DNA of 64,000 nucleotides from Sanguibacter gelidistatuariae (GTDB lineage Bacteria; Actinomycetota; Actinomycetes; Actinomycetales; Cellulomonadaceae). The stretch covers positions 62,001 through 126,000 of the forward strand of contig NZ_FMYH01000003.1 in assembly GCF_900096585.1 (NCBI RefSeq), written 5' to 3'. The position numbers and the translations under genes were made by a program. Below the pieces are notes generated by a model. It was not told the DNA's origin. It saw only the letters and a list, made by a program, of their open reading frames with translations, and did no database searches. Positions 27,059-36,129 of the stretch are shown piece by piece. Position 1 is the first letter of the stretch. Every line of letters begins with the position of its first letter.

Positions 27059-27074
27059 TGAACTGATCGGTTCA
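27059..27074. promoter_or_regulatory. TetR operator between regulator and MDR oxidoreductase
   Basis: Perfect inverted repeat TGAAC-TGATCG-GTTCA in the 91-nt divergent space; it overlaps the likely promoters of both genes. Confidence 0.65.
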
Positions 27075-27094
27075 ATACTAGCGCAGGGAGTCAC

Positions 27095-28117
<1,023 letters not shown>

Positions 28118-28758
28118 CCGCTGCGGCCCACTTCTCGCCTGGCGCGCAGCCACGTGCCTGCGCGCCAGGCGATCAGCGCGACGGCCAGTCCGAGCAGAAG
28201 CCCGGCGACGACGTCGCTCAGCCAGTGCACCCCGAGCAGGGTTCGGCTGGCCATCATGACAGTGGTGTAGACGGCGGCGACGACCCACATCCAGGCCCGG
28301 CGCAGGATCACGGCGAGAACGATCGTCATGACCGCCGCATGGGAGACGTGCCCGGAGGGGAACGACCCGAAGTCGGTGTCCACGAACGCGCTGACCGGCC
28401 GATCCCGCCCGACGACGTGCTTGAGCACCTGGGTCGCGACGGCCGATCCGCCCACCGCCCCGACGAACGTCAGCGCGCCCCAGGGCCGGCGCGCGATCAG
28501 CAGGGCACCGATCACCAGGAGCGGCACGACGACGATCCCGAGGATCCCCGTACCGAGGGTGTCGAGCCCCCGCGCGAGAGACATGAGCGCCGGTGAGCGG
28601 ATGTCGTCCATGATCTGCTGCCACCACGTGTCGACGGCGAAGGACGTGTGCGGGCCGGCGACCATGAGCGCGACGGTCATGACGGCGAGGAGGATCAGCG
28701 AGACGCCGGCGACGTACCAGGACGGATGGGTGCGGCGGGGAGAGGTGACCATCCCGCA

Positions 28759-28764
28759 AGGCTA
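28759..28764 (-). promoter_or_regulatory. -10 element of PAP2 promoter
   Basis: TAGCCT on the minus strand, 6 nt before ATG 28752 and 8 nt after the direct-repeat operator. Confidence 0.5.
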
Positions 28765-28772
28765 GGCCTGGC

Positions 28773-28793
28773 CACCTGCCAGCCACCTGACTG
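28773..28793. promoter_or_regulatory. response-regulator binding site 1 (CACCTG direct repeat)
   Basis: CACCTG-CCAGC-CACCTG-ACTG: two hexamers with an 11-bp period, as OmpR-family dimers prefer, placed where a -35 element of the PAP2 gene would be. It matches site 2 (31729-31749) at 18 of 21 positions. Confidence 0.65.
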
Positions 28794-28843
28794 GCCTGCG
28801 CCGCGGCAGCCGGCCCGGCCGCCTCCGCGGCACGCCGGCGACG

Positions 28844-28849
28844 TACGCT
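28844..28849 (+). promoter_or_regulatory. -10 element of the two-component system promoter
   Basis: TACGCT ends 6 nt before an ATG at 28856 that opens a 14-codon leader frame. Confidence 0.5.
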
Positions 28850-28855
28850 GACCCC

Positions 28856-28900
28856 ATGATCGGAGCGCACACCCCCGCGACGGCGCCACCCTCGTGGTGA
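28856..28900 (+). CDS. leaderless 14-codon leader peptide overlapping the response regulator start
   Basis: ATG 28856 directly follows a TACGCT -10 at leaderless distance and opens a frame reading MIGAHTPATAPPSW, ended by TGA at 28898-28900. That stop overlaps GTG 28897 of the response regulator (GTGA), so ribosomes that end here could restart on the regulator. Either a translated leader that couples or controls regulator synthesis, or a chance frame; conservation would decide. Confidence 0.45.
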   Translation: MIGAHTPATAPPSW

Positions 28901-29553
28901 CGGTCGGGATCTGCGAGGACGACCCACGCATCCGGCGCGTCCTCGACGAGGCGCTGACGGGCTCGGGCTTCGAGACGATCCTCGCCCACGACGGCGGCGA
29001 GGCGCTGCGCCTGTTCGCTGCGGCGGGCAGCGTCGACGTCGTGATCCTCGACATCGGCCTCCCGGACTCCGACGGGCGAGACGTGTGCCAGGCCCTGCGG
29101 GCCGGCGGGCAGCAGGCTCCCGTGCTGTTCCTCACCGCCAAGGACGGGCTGAGCGACCTCATGAGCGGGTTCCACGCCGGCGGTGACGACTACCTGACCA
29201 AACCCTTCGCGGTTGCCGAGCTTGTCGTGCGGGTCACCGCGCTCGCCAGGCGCACCGCCGCCCAGGTCCCACCGTCCGGCCTGGTGCTGGATCCGCAGCG
29301 GTTCTCATTGCGGTTCGGCGCGCAGGAGGTCACCCTGACGCCGACGGAGTTCCGGATGCTGGCGGCCCTCGCCGCCCGCCCCGGTGAGGTGGTGCGCCGT
29401 CGGGCGGTCGTGTCCGCCGGGTGGCCGTACGGCGCGATCGTCCAGGAGAACACGATCGACTCCTACGTCCGGCGCCTGCGCACCAAGCTCGCGGCTCTCG
29501 GGTCCCCGGTCGGGATCGAGACCGTCCGCGGCGTCGGGTACGCGCTCCGATGA
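28897..29553 (+). CDS. OmpR-family response regulator
   Basis: 218 residues from GTG 28897 (GTG 28894 is the alternative). Receiver domain: acidic pair EDD (about 7-9), phospho-acceptor Asp in VILDIGLPD near 50, Thr in LFLTAKDG, Lys in YLTKPF. The C-terminal winged helix ends with NTIDSYVRRLRTKL and VRGVGYALR, typical of OmpR/PhoB. The paired histidine kinase overlaps its stop (ATGA). Two copies of an 11-bp-period direct repeat upstream of the flanking PAP2 and COG4705 genes are its likely targets. No RBS is obvious; a leader frame may feed its translation. Confidence 0.93.
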   Translation: MTVGICEDDPRIRRVLDEALTGSGFETILAHDGGEALRLFAAAGSVDVVILDIGLPDSDGRDVCQALRAGGQQAPVLFLTAKDGLSDLMSGFHAGGDDYLTKPFAVAELVVRVTALARRTAAQVPPSGLVLDPQRFSLRFGAQEVTLTPTEFRMLAALAARPGEVVRRRAVVSAGWPYGAIVQENTIDSYVRRLRTKLAALGSPVGIETVRGVGYALR

Positions 29554-30896
29554 CGCGCGGGTGGCCGTCCGGTCGCGCTCCGCGGAGCCTGCGCGGGCGC
29601 ATCATCGTGGCCACCGCCGCGGCGACCGTGCTGGGCATGGCGGCGCTCGTGGCCGTCCTCGGTCTGGTCCTGCGGACCGTGGTGAGCAACGACGTCGACG
29701 GTGTGCTGCGCGACCGAGCCGCCGCCGTCGCCACCATGGTCGAGCGGGACGGCGTGGTCGAGCAGGACAGCGCGGGCGGCTCCGCCTCCCAGCCGGTCGG
29801 CGATCTGGTCTGGGTCTACGACGCCACCGGCGCTCTGATCGGCGGGGCCGAGGCGTCGGGCACGCTGGGCCAGGAGGTCGACCTGCTGTCGACGACGGGC
29901 GCGCAGGTCCTCGTCGAGGTCGACGACTGGCGGCTGCTCGCCGAGCCGATCGACCTCGGCGGCGGGGAGACGGGCGTGGTCGTCGTCGGCGTAGGGCTCG
30001 AGCCCTACGAGAACACCCAGCACACCGCGCTCGCGATCAGCGCGGCGCTCGGACTGGTGATCGTGGCCGGGGTCACCGCCCTGGCGGCCTGGTCGGTGGG
30101 CAGCGCACTGCGACCGGTCGCGACCATGGCGCGGCGTGCCGCGGAATGGAGCGAGGAAGATCTGAGCCGGCGCTTCGCTCTGGGGCCGCCCCACGACGAG
30201 ATCACCGAGCTCGGGGAGGTGCTGGACGCACTCTTGGAGCGCGTCTCCCGGGTGATCGGCGCCGAGCAGCGGCTGACCTCCGAGCTGGCCCACGAGCTCC
30301 GCACGCCGTTGACGGTCGTCCGCGGCGAGGCCGAGCTTGCGCTGCTGGCACCGGACCCGCCGCTGCTCGCGCGGGACCGCGAGCGTTTCGAGCGGATCGT
30401 CGCGGCCGCCGATCAGATGACCCAGGTGATCGAGACGCTGCTGTCCATCGCCCGCGGTGAGGTCGCCGAGAACGTCATGGCCGGGGTCGAGGAGGTGCTC
30501 GACGCGGCGGCGGCGAACCTGGGGGCCGGTGCCCCGCTCAAGAGTCTGGTCACGGGCGGCGAGACGGGGCTCCTCGTCGCCGTCCCCGTCGGGATCGCCG
30601 CGCGGGCGCTCGCCCCGGTCCTGGACAACGCGCTGCGGCACGCCCGGTCCCAGGTCTCGGTCACGGTCCGGGTGCGCGGGCAGCTCGTCGAGATCGCCGT
30701 GAGCGACGACGGCGACGGCCTGGGCGGCGCGGACCCCGAGCTGATCTTCCACGCAGGCGTCCGTGACGTGGCCAGCTCCGGGGCGGGCCTCGGGCTGTCG
30801 CTCGCCCGCCGGGTGGCCCGGGCAGCCGGCGGCGACGTCCGCATCCTCCCGGGCGAGCCGACGACGTTCGTCGTCACCTTCCCGCTGGCCAGCTGA
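29550..30896 (+). CDS. sensor histidine kinase
   Basis: 448 residues. Two membrane helices (about 18-40 and 155-178) flank an extracellular sensor of about 115 residues; HAMP follows (LRPVATMARRAAEWSEEDL), then the dimerisation helix with the H box ELAHELRTPLTVV, N box LDNALRHARS, G1 DDGDGLG and G2 AGLGLSLARRV. ATG 29550 overlaps the regulator stop. With the regulator it forms a complete two-component system; the stimulus is unknown, but the probable targets (PAP2, a membrane protein) point to the cell envelope. Confidence 0.93.
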   Translation: MTRGWPSGRAPRSLRGRIIVATAAATVLGMAALVAVLGLVLRTVVSNDVDGVLRDRAAAVATMVERDGVVEQDSAGGSASQPVGDLVWVYDATGALIGGAEASGTLGQEVDLLSTTGAQVLVEVDDWRLLAEPIDLGGGETGVVVVGVGLEPYENTQHTALAISAALGLVIVAGVTALAAWSVGSALRPVATMARRAAEWSEEDLSRRFALGPPHDEITELGEVLDALLERVSRVIGAEQRLTSELAHELRTPLTVVRGEAELALLAPDPPLLARDRERFERIVAAADQMTQVIETLLSIARGEVAENVMAGVEEVLDAAAANLGAGAPLKSLVTGGETGLLVAVPVGIAARALAPVLDNALRHARSQVSVTVRVRGQLVEIAVSDDGDGLGGADPELIFHAGVRDVASSGAGLGLSLARRVARAAGGDVRILPGEPTTFVVTFPLAS

Positions 30897-30928
30897 CCGT
30901 CTGACCGGCGCAGGCGGGTCAGGCGGGT

Positions 30929-31708
30929 TCAGGCGGGGACGAGTCGGCGTTGCTGGTTCTGCTGGAGGGAGAAGATCCCGATCACGACGACGATCACGGC
31001 CAGGAAAGCCACGCTCGTCACCGTGGTGCCCAGCCCGAGCCCGCCGTCGGCGCGCGACTGCGACAGCAGGTCGCCCACGGAGGCGCCCAGGGGCCGGGTC
31101 AGGACGTAGGCAAGCCAGAACGAGAGCACCGCCCCGAGGCGGAAGCCGTAGTGGGCGAGGGCTACCAGTGCGATCGCTCCTGCGAACAGGGCCGCGGCCG
31201 TGAGATAGCCCAGGCTCAGGCCCTCGGAGACCAGGTCGCCCGCAGAGGTGCCGAGGGCGAAGGTGAACAAGATCGCCAGCCAGTAGAAGGACTCCCGGCG
31301 GGCGGTCATGATCGTGTGGATCGACAGCGTCCGCTCGCTCGCGAACCACAGGGTGAAGGTGATCGCGAGGGCGACCGCGAAGACGAGCGTCGTGGTCCAC
31401 AGCGGGACCCCGAGGTTGTCGACCAGGTTGTCGCTGAACAGCGTGCCGACGACGCTGATCAGGACCACCACGGTCCAGTAGACCGCGGGCACGTAGCGCC
31501 GGGCGCGGAACTGGGCGACGAGCGCCGCCGCCAGCAGGGCCGCCATGGCCGACGTGGTCAGGGTCAACCCCCAGCCCAGCGTGCTGCCCAGGTAGTCGGC
31601 GGCGGTCTCGCCGACCGTCGTGGAGAGCATCTTCACGATCCAGAACAGCGCGGTGACCTGGGGAACCTTGTTCAGGGTCCAGCGGATGGGAGCAGCGTGA
31701 GGTGTCAT
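30929..31708 (-). CDS. COG4705-type multi-spanning membrane protein
   Basis: 259 residues with about eight hydrophobic segments. The start LNKVPQVTALFWIVKMLSTT followed by VGETAADYL, and a second internal repeat with ALGTSAGDLVSEGLSLGYL and RPLGASVGDLLSQ, mark the COG4705 family, often found beside two-component systems; its function is not established. ATG 31708 is preceded by CATCCT at leaderless distance and, 20 nt upstream, by the same CACCTG repeat as the PAP2 gene. It is convergent with the histidine kinase gene, 32 nt apart. Probably induced by the neighbouring regulator. Confidence 0.85.
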   Translation of the reverse strand: MTPHAAPIRWTLNKVPQVTALFWIVKMLSTTVGETAADYLGSTLGWGLTLTTSAMAALLAAALVAQFRARRYVPAVYWTVVVLISVVGTLFSDNLVDNLGVPLWTTTLVFAVALAITFTLWFASERTLSIHTIMTARRESFYWLAILFTFALGTSAGDLVSEGLSLGYLTAAALFAGAIALVALAHYGFRLGAVLSFWLAYVLTRPLGASVGDLLSQSRADGGLGLGTTVTSVAFLAVIVVVIGIFSLQQNQQRRLVPA

Positions 31709-31714
31709 GCGACG

Positions 31715-31720
31715 AGGATG
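31715..31720 (-). promoter_or_regulatory. -10 element of COG4705-gene promoter
   Basis: CATCCT on the minus strand, 6 nt before ATG 31708 and 8 nt after the direct repeat, exactly as at the PAP2 promoter. Confidence 0.45.
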
Positions 31721-31728
31721 GCCGAGGT

Positions 31729-31749
31729 CACCTGCACGCGACCTGACTG
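31729..31749. promoter_or_regulatory. response-regulator binding site 2 (CACCTG direct repeat)
   Basis: CACCTG-CACGC-GACCTG-ACTG, 11-bp period, 20 nt upstream of ATG 31708; the spacing to the start codon is the same to the base as at site 1 (28773-28793). Confidence 0.65.
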
Positions 31750-31788
31750 CGGCTCGGCCCGACGCCCGATCCCCGAGGCTTGGCGGTC

Positions 31789-31812
31789 GGGGGTCGGGGG
31801 TCGGGCGTCGGG
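31789..31812 (+). repeat. G-run tandem repeat with G-quadruplex potential
   Basis: Four G runs (5, 5, 3 and 3 G) separated by TC, TC and CGTC, formed by a degenerate GGTCGGG-type 7-mer repeat. It lies between the 3' end of the MFS gene and the COG4705 promoter. Confidence 0.6.
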
Positions 31813-31823
31813 CGTCGTGCAGG

Positions 31824-33323
31824 TCAGTGGACCGGGAGCGTCTCCACGGGCGCGCCCTCGAGGGCTGCGGCGGCCGCCCGGGCTGCCCGGTCTGCCTTGC
31901 TGCGGAACAGTGCGACCGTCGCCACGCCACCGGCCAGGAAGATCACGGCCGACGCCGTGTAGGCCGTCGCGTAGCTGTGCAGCGCGGCGTCGGCCAGGAC
32001 GGCCTCGGTCGCGGGCAGGTGCCCGGCGACGAAGGTGGTCGCGGCCGTCGCGGCGAGCGTGTTGAGCAACGCCGTCCCGATGGCCCCGCCGACCTGCTGG
32101 CTCGTGGACACCATGGCCGAGGCGGCACCCGCCTGGTTGCGGCTGATGCCGAGCGTGGCGAGCTGGAACGACGCGGGCATGATCGAGCCCATCGCGATCC
32201 CGAGGACGATCAGCCCCGGCAGGACGTGGACGTAGGTGCTGTCGAGCTGGAGCGTCGTCAGGTAGACCATGGCGAGTGCGCCGAGGACCATACCGCTGGG
32301 CACGAGGACTCGCGGGCCGACCCTGGGCAGGGCGATATTCGTCATGATCTGCGCGGTGATGATGAGCGTGACGATCATCGGCAGGAACGCCAGGCCGGTC
32401 TGCATCGGGGTGAAGGCGAGCGTCGCCTGCAGGTAGTACGTGAGGAAGAGGAAGACTCCGAACATCCCCGAGCCCGCGACGAGGATGGCCAGGAGCGACG
32501 CCCCGCGATCGCGGTCGACGACGATGCTCAGCGGGAGCAGCGGGTTGGCCGAGGTGCGCTGGCGCAGGACGAAGCCGACGAGCAGGACGATGCTCAGGGC
32601 GAGCGACCCCCAGGTGATCGGCGAGTCCCAGCCTTCCGGCTCTGCCTGGGAGAAACCGAAGACGAGGAAGAACAGGCCGAGCGATCCGAGCAGCACCCCG
32701 GGGACGTCGAGCGACTGGCGGCCGGTGTGCCCACCGCGGGGGAGCAGCGCCATGCCGGCGACAAACGCGATGATCGCGATGAGGACGTTGACGTAGAGGT
32801 TCCAGCGCCAGTCGAGGTGCTCCGTCAGGTAGCCGCCGAGCAGCAGCCCGATCGCCCCACCCATCCCGGCAATCGCGCCGAAGACGCCAAAGGCGCGACC
32901 GCGTTCCTTCGGGTCGGTGAACGTCGTGGTCAGCACGGCGAGGGCGGCCGGTGCGAGGACGGCGCCGAAGACGCCCTGGAGGGCGCGTGCTCCGACGAGC
33001 ATCTCGAAGCTCTGCGCCGCGCCACCGAGGGCAGAGGCGAAGGCGAACCCGACGAGGCCGACGAGGAACATCCGGCGGCGACCGAACATGTCGGAGAGCC
33101 GGCCGCCGAGCAGCAGCAGGCTGCCGAAGGCGAGGGCATAGGCGGTCACGACCCACTGGCGGTCGTTGTTGGTGAAGCCGAGGTCCGCCTGGGCGGAGGG
33201 CAGAGCGATGTTCACGATCGTGGAGTCGAGGACGACCATGAGCTGTGCGAGGGCGACGGTGGCGAGCACCAGCCAGCGGCGGGAGCCGGGCGGCGACAGG
33301 GCCGGTGGGGTAGCTGAGGACAT
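31824..33323 (-). CDS. DHA2-family MFS drug exporter (EmrB/QacA type)
   Basis: 499 residues with about fourteen hydrophobic segments. The motifs LDSTIVNIALPSAQADLG (helix 1) and GGRLSDMFGRRRMF (loop 2-3) define the DHA2 (14-helix) subfamily; motif C-like glycines (GAIAGMGGAIGLLLGGYL) follow. It exports hydrophobic compounds by proton antiport. ATG 33323 has GGAG at a suitable distance; the frame is open to 33392 but that part covers the operator. Divergent from a TetR gene that probably represses it. Confidence 0.93.
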   Translation of the reverse strand: MSSATPPALSPPGSRRWLVLATVALAQLMVVLDSTIVNIALPSAQADLGFTNNDRQWVVTAYALAFGSLLLLGGRLSDMFGRRRMFLVGLVGFAFASALGGAAQSFEMLVGARALQGVFGAVLAPAALAVLTTTFTDPKERGRAFGVFGAIAGMGGAIGLLLGGYLTEHLDWRWNLYVNVLIAIIAFVAGMALLPRGGHTGRQSLDVPGVLLGSLGLFFLVFGFSQAEPEGWDSPITWGSLALSIVLLVGFVLRQRTSANPLLPLSIVVDRDRGASLLAILVAGSGMFGVFLFLTYYLQATLAFTPMQTGLAFLPMIVTLIITAQIMTNIALPRVGPRVLVPSGMVLGALAMVYLTTLQLDSTYVHVLPGLIVLGIAMGSIMPASFQLATLGISRNQAGAASAMVSTSQQVGGAIGTALLNTLAATAATTFVAGHLPATEAVLADAALHSYATAYTASAVIFLAGGVATVALFRSKADRAARAAAAALEGAPVETLPVH

Positions 33324-33368
33324 GGTGACTCCTGGGGACGGCGTAGTCGGAGATTCGAGCCTAATGCA

Positions 33369-33382
33369 GAACTGGGCAGTTC
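33369..33382. promoter_or_regulatory. TetR operator between MFS exporter and its regulator
   Basis: Perfect palindrome GAACTG-GG-CAGTTC, 45 nt before the exporter start; an imperfect second site ACTGGGAGTTC lies at 33425-33435, just before the regulator gene. Confidence 0.65.
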
Positions 33383-33451
33383 CGGAACCCATCAGTCTTG
33401 ATTTGTTTCCCGTGGACGGGCCATACTGGGAGTTCGACGAAGGAGAGTGTG

Positions 33452-34222
33452 ATGAGCGCCGACAGCGCCGACGATGTCGACAGGGCCAACGACGCCGACC
33501 AGGCCGACCGCGTCGATGACGCCGCGACGTGTGCCACGCCAGCCCGCCGCCCGGGCCGCCGACGTGACGCCTCGAGGGATGACGTCATTCTCGACGCGAC
33601 CCGCGAGCTGCTTGTCGAGCGCGGATTCGACTCGATGACGATGGACGCGGTCGCCGAGCGTGCCGGTGCCGGCAAGGCGACGGTCTACCGACGCTGGCCC
33701 TCCAAGGTCGACCTCACGGTCGACGCTATCGTGTGCAGCCGCGCCCCCGGCATCACGGTCGATGACATCCCCGACACCGGGTCCCTCCGCGGCGACCTGC
33801 TAGGCGTCCGGCAGGCCAAGCTCCGCACGGACACGCACTGGATCCTCAGCGGGCTCCCGGCCGAGATCCGCGAGGATCCTCAGGTTGCGGCGGCCCTCCA
33901 CCACCAGTTCGTGGTGCCGCACACCCGTCTCATCACGGAGCTGCTCGAACGCGCCCGGCTGCGCGGGGAGGTCCCTCCCGGACGCGACATCGAGATGATC
34001 GCAACGGTCGGCCCGGCGATGATCTCCTACCAGAAGATGACGACCGGCCGACCGATCGAGCCGGAGTTCTTCGAGCAGCTCATCGACAAGATCCTCGTCC
34101 CGCTGGCCACGGGGACGACGCCCGACGACGACGCCGACACCGCTGCCGCCGACGAGGACGAGGCGCGATCCTGTGCGGACGCAGACGTTTCCGCAGCGCT
34201 CCTCGGTGCGACCTCGGCCTGA
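33452..34222 (+). CDS. TetR-family regulator of the DHA2 exporter
   Basis: 256 residues. An acidic, low-complexity N-terminus (ADSADDVDRANDADQADRVD) precedes the HTH: ATRELLVERGFDSMTMDAVA and AGAGKATVYRRWPSKVDL. The C-terminal ligand domain ends in another acidic tail. ATG 33452 has AGGAGAG upstream. Divergence from the exporter gene with two palindromic sites between indicates drug-responsive repression. The low-complexity ends are unusual for the family. Confidence 0.9.
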   Translation: MSADSADDVDRANDADQADRVDDAATCATPARRPGRRRDASRDDVILDATRELLVERGFDSMTMDAVAERAGAGKATVYRRWPSKVDLTVDAIVCSRAPGITVDDIPDTGSLRGDLLGVRQAKLRTDTHWILSGLPAEIREDPQVAAALHHQFVVPHTRLITELLERARLRGEVPPGRDIEMIATVGPAMISYQKMTTGRPIEPEFFEQLIDKILVPLATGTTPDDDADTAAADEDEARSCADADVSAALLGATSA

Positions 34223-34226
34223 GGCG

Positions 34227-34241
34227 TCTGCTGACAGCAGA
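34227..34241. promoter_or_regulatory. PopR-type operator upstream of the clpP pair
   Basis: TCTGCT-GAC-AGCAGA, a perfect palindrome that differs by one symmetrical base from the TCTGCC-N3-GGCAGA element bound by Streptomyces PopR upstream of clpP3. It lies 80-94 nt before the clpP start and 5 nt past the TetR stop. A degenerate neighbour TCAGCC-GAC follows at 34242. Confidence 0.6.
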
Positions 34242-34260
34242 TCAGCCGACAGATGCATGG

Positions 34261-34282
34261 CCGCCGGTGGGCTTGCCGGCGG
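34261..34282 (+). other. hairpin in the clpP leader
   Basis: CCGCCGG (34261-34267) and CCGGCGG (34276-34282) around an 8-nt loop, just before the clpP ribosome binding site. It could end transcription from the upstream gene or be part of the leader. Confidence 0.45.
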
Positions 34283-34320
34283 GTGATGGTGGAGAGGACT
34301 CGCACCCCTCCGGAGGAACC

Positions 34321-34986
34321 ATGACCACGTCACCCACCGTCCAGCACCGCCCACTCACCTCCCGGACCGCCGCCGGAGACGCCCCGCCGGTCTCCGCCAC
34401 GGCCGACCGCCTCAACGCCGGCCTCATGCACCAACGCATCATCGTCATCGGCCAGGAGGTCGACGACGAGCTCGCCGCACGGGTGTGCAGCCAGCTGCTG
34501 CTGCTCGCCGTCGAAGACCCCGCCGACATCACCCTGCTCATCAACTCACCCGGCGGGTCGGTCTCGGCCGGCCTGGCGATGTATGACACCCTGCGCCTGA
34601 TCCCCAATGACGTGCGCACCGTCGCGATGGGCCTCGCCGCCAGCATGGGGCAGTTCCTGCTTGCCGCAGGGACACCCGGGAAGCGGTTCGCGCTGCCGCA
34701 CGCTCGGGTCCTCATGCATCAGGGATCCGCGGGGATCGGCGGCAGCGCGGTCGACATCGCGATCCAGGCCGAGAACCTCGAGCACACCAAGAAGGTGCTG
34801 CTGACGCTCATCTCCGAGCACACCGGCCAGCCCTACGAACGGGTCGTCGTCGACTCCGACCGAGACCGTTGGTTCACCGCCGAGCAGGCGCGCGACTACG
34901 GGTTTGTCGACGCGGTCGCCTCGAGCCTCGCGGACATCCTGCCCGTGGGACCGCGCGCCGGAGCGGGTCTGGGTGGCGCGCGATGA
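34321..34986 (+). CDS. ClpP-family protease subunit (first of a pair)
   Basis: 221 residues. Catalytic Ser109 in GLAASMGQ, His133 in RVLMHQ, and an acidic segment VVDSDRDRW for the Asp. It is a peptidase subunit that forms a barrel with the second ClpP and degrades proteins fed by a Clp ATPase. The usual housekeeping clpP1P2 of actinobacteria sits between tig and clpX; here no clpX or tig is adjacent, so this looks like the accessory clpP3P4 type. ATG 34321 has CCGGAGG. A PopR-type palindrome lies upstream. Confidence 0.92.
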   Translation: MTTSPTVQHRPLTSRTAAGDAPPVSATADRLNAGLMHQRIIVIGQEVDDELAARVCSQLLLLAVEDPADITLLINSPGGSVSAGLAMYDTLRLIPNDVRTVAMGLAASMGQFLLAAGTPGKRFALPHARVLMHQGSAGIGGSAVDIAIQAENLEHTKKVLLTLISEHTGQPYERVVVDSDRDRWFTAEQARDYGFVDAVASSLADILPVGPRAGAGLGGAR

Positions 34987-35594
34987 GCGGGCAGTACACG
35001 ATCCCGAGCGTCATCGAGCGGACCGTCACGGGGGAGAGAGCCGCTGACGTCTACAGCCGGCTGCTCTCAGACCGGATCGTCTTCCTCGGAACGGAGATCG
35101 ACGACGGCGTCGCGAACGTGATCATCGCCCAGCTGCTGCACCTGGAGTCGACCAGCCCGGATCAGGGCATCAACCTGTACATCAACTCACCCGGCGGATC
35201 GATCACCGCCATGCTCGCGATCTACGACACCATGCAGTTCCTGCGCGCCCCGGTCGGGACGGTCTGCGTGGGGCAGGCCGCCTCGACCGCCGCATTGCTG
35301 CTCGCCGCCGGGGAGCCCGGGCGGCGCGGGGTGCTGCCGCACGCGCGGGTTCTGCTGCACCCGCCGTCGTCCGGGAGCCAGGGCACCCTCCCGGACCTGG
35401 AGATCCAGGCGAAGGAGATCCAGCGGATGCGCCAGGAGATGGACGAGCTGCTGGCCACGCACACCGGGCAGGACCCGGCGAGGCTGCGTGAGGACACCGT
35501 CCGCGACCGGATCTTCACGAGCGGCCAGGCCGTGGCCTACGGGCTGGCCGACGAGGTGGTGGTGAGCCGGAAGGTGCGGGCGCTCACGCGGTGA
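34983..35594 (+). CDS. ClpP-family protease subunit (second of a pair)
   Basis: 203 residues. Catalytic Ser101 in [10 protein letters not shown], His126 in RVLLHPP, Asp segment [13 protein letters not shown] 34983 overlaps the stop of the first subunit (ATGA), giving balanced synthesis of the two subunits for a mixed barrel. Together they resemble Streptomyces clpP3-clpP4, made when the main ClpP is impaired. The PopR-like regulator gene is convergent, 49 nt away. In Streptomyces PopR is itself degraded by ClpP, so a feedback loop is plausible here. Confidence 0.92.
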   Translation: MSGQYTIPSVIERTVTGERAADVYSRLLSDRIVFLGTEIDDGVANVIIAQLLHLESTSPDQGINLYINSPGGSITAMLAIYDTMQFLRAPVGTVCVGQAASTAALLLAAGEPGRRGVLPHARVLLHPPSSGSQGTLPDLEIQAKEIQRMRQEMDELLATHTGQDPARLREDTVRDRIFTSGQAVAYGLADEVVVSRKVRALTR

Positions 35595-35643
35595 GCGGGC
35601 CGGCGTCGCCGGGTCCTCGGGTCGTCTGCTGCGCGCGGTTCGC

Positions 35644-36081
35644 TCAGCCGGCCTGCAGGACCGGTGACGCCGACGGCGCCGAGGACGCCGGTGACGTCGC
35701 AGCCAGCGTGCGGGTCACGCGGCCGGTGAGGTCGACGAGGTCGAGGCCGAGCGCACCGATCACGGCGCGCAGCACCTCCGACGACGGTTCCTTCCGGCCG
35801 CGCTCGATCTCGGAGAGGTACTGCGTCGAGACCCCGGCGCGGCTGGCGACGTCGGACTGGGTGCGGCCCTGGCGCACCCGCTCCGCGCGCAGCTCGTGGC
35901 CGGCGATCTCCCGCCACAGGAACGCGCGGCGCGGATGGTCACCCAGGTCCGAGGTGGCCTGCCGGGGGACCACAGGATGCGGGGCCTGCTCGGCCGCGTC
36001 GTACTCGACCGCGCGGTGCGGACCCAGGCTGTGCTCGCCCTGGCCGTGCCATCCGCCGGGGAATGCGATGACTTCGCCCAT
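35644..36081 (-). CDS. XRE-family regulator, PopR/ClgR-like
   Basis: 145 residues. The central helix-turn-helix reads RQGRTQSDVASRAGVSTQYL then SEIERGRKEPSSE, the pattern shared by ClgR and PopR, activators of clp genes in actinobacteria. A Pro/His-rich N-terminal extension of about 55 residues precedes it, and the C-terminus is Ala/Ser-rich, ending in Ala-Gly, which could matter for ClpP-dependent turnover. ATG 36081 has GAGGAG upstream. Adjacent to the clpP pair, whose promoter carries a PopR-type palindrome. ClgR versus PopR identity is inferred from context. Confidence 0.85.
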   Translation of the reverse strand: MGEVIAFPGGWHGQGEHSLGPHRAVEYDAAEQAPHPVVPRQATSDLGDHPRRAFLWREIAGHELRAERVRQGRTQSDVASRAGVSTQYLSEIERGRKEPSSEVLRAVIGALGLDLVDLTGRVTRTLAATSPASSAPSASPVLQAG

Positions 36082-36129
36082 GTGGGTCTCCTCGGTGTTC
36101 GCGGTGACTGCGCAGTCCGTGGTCGACGG

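Noticed and set aside
31786-31818. CRISPR-like array suggested by the repeated GGTCGGG units
   Set aside because: Repeats are 7-8 bp without spacers; a simple tandem repeat.
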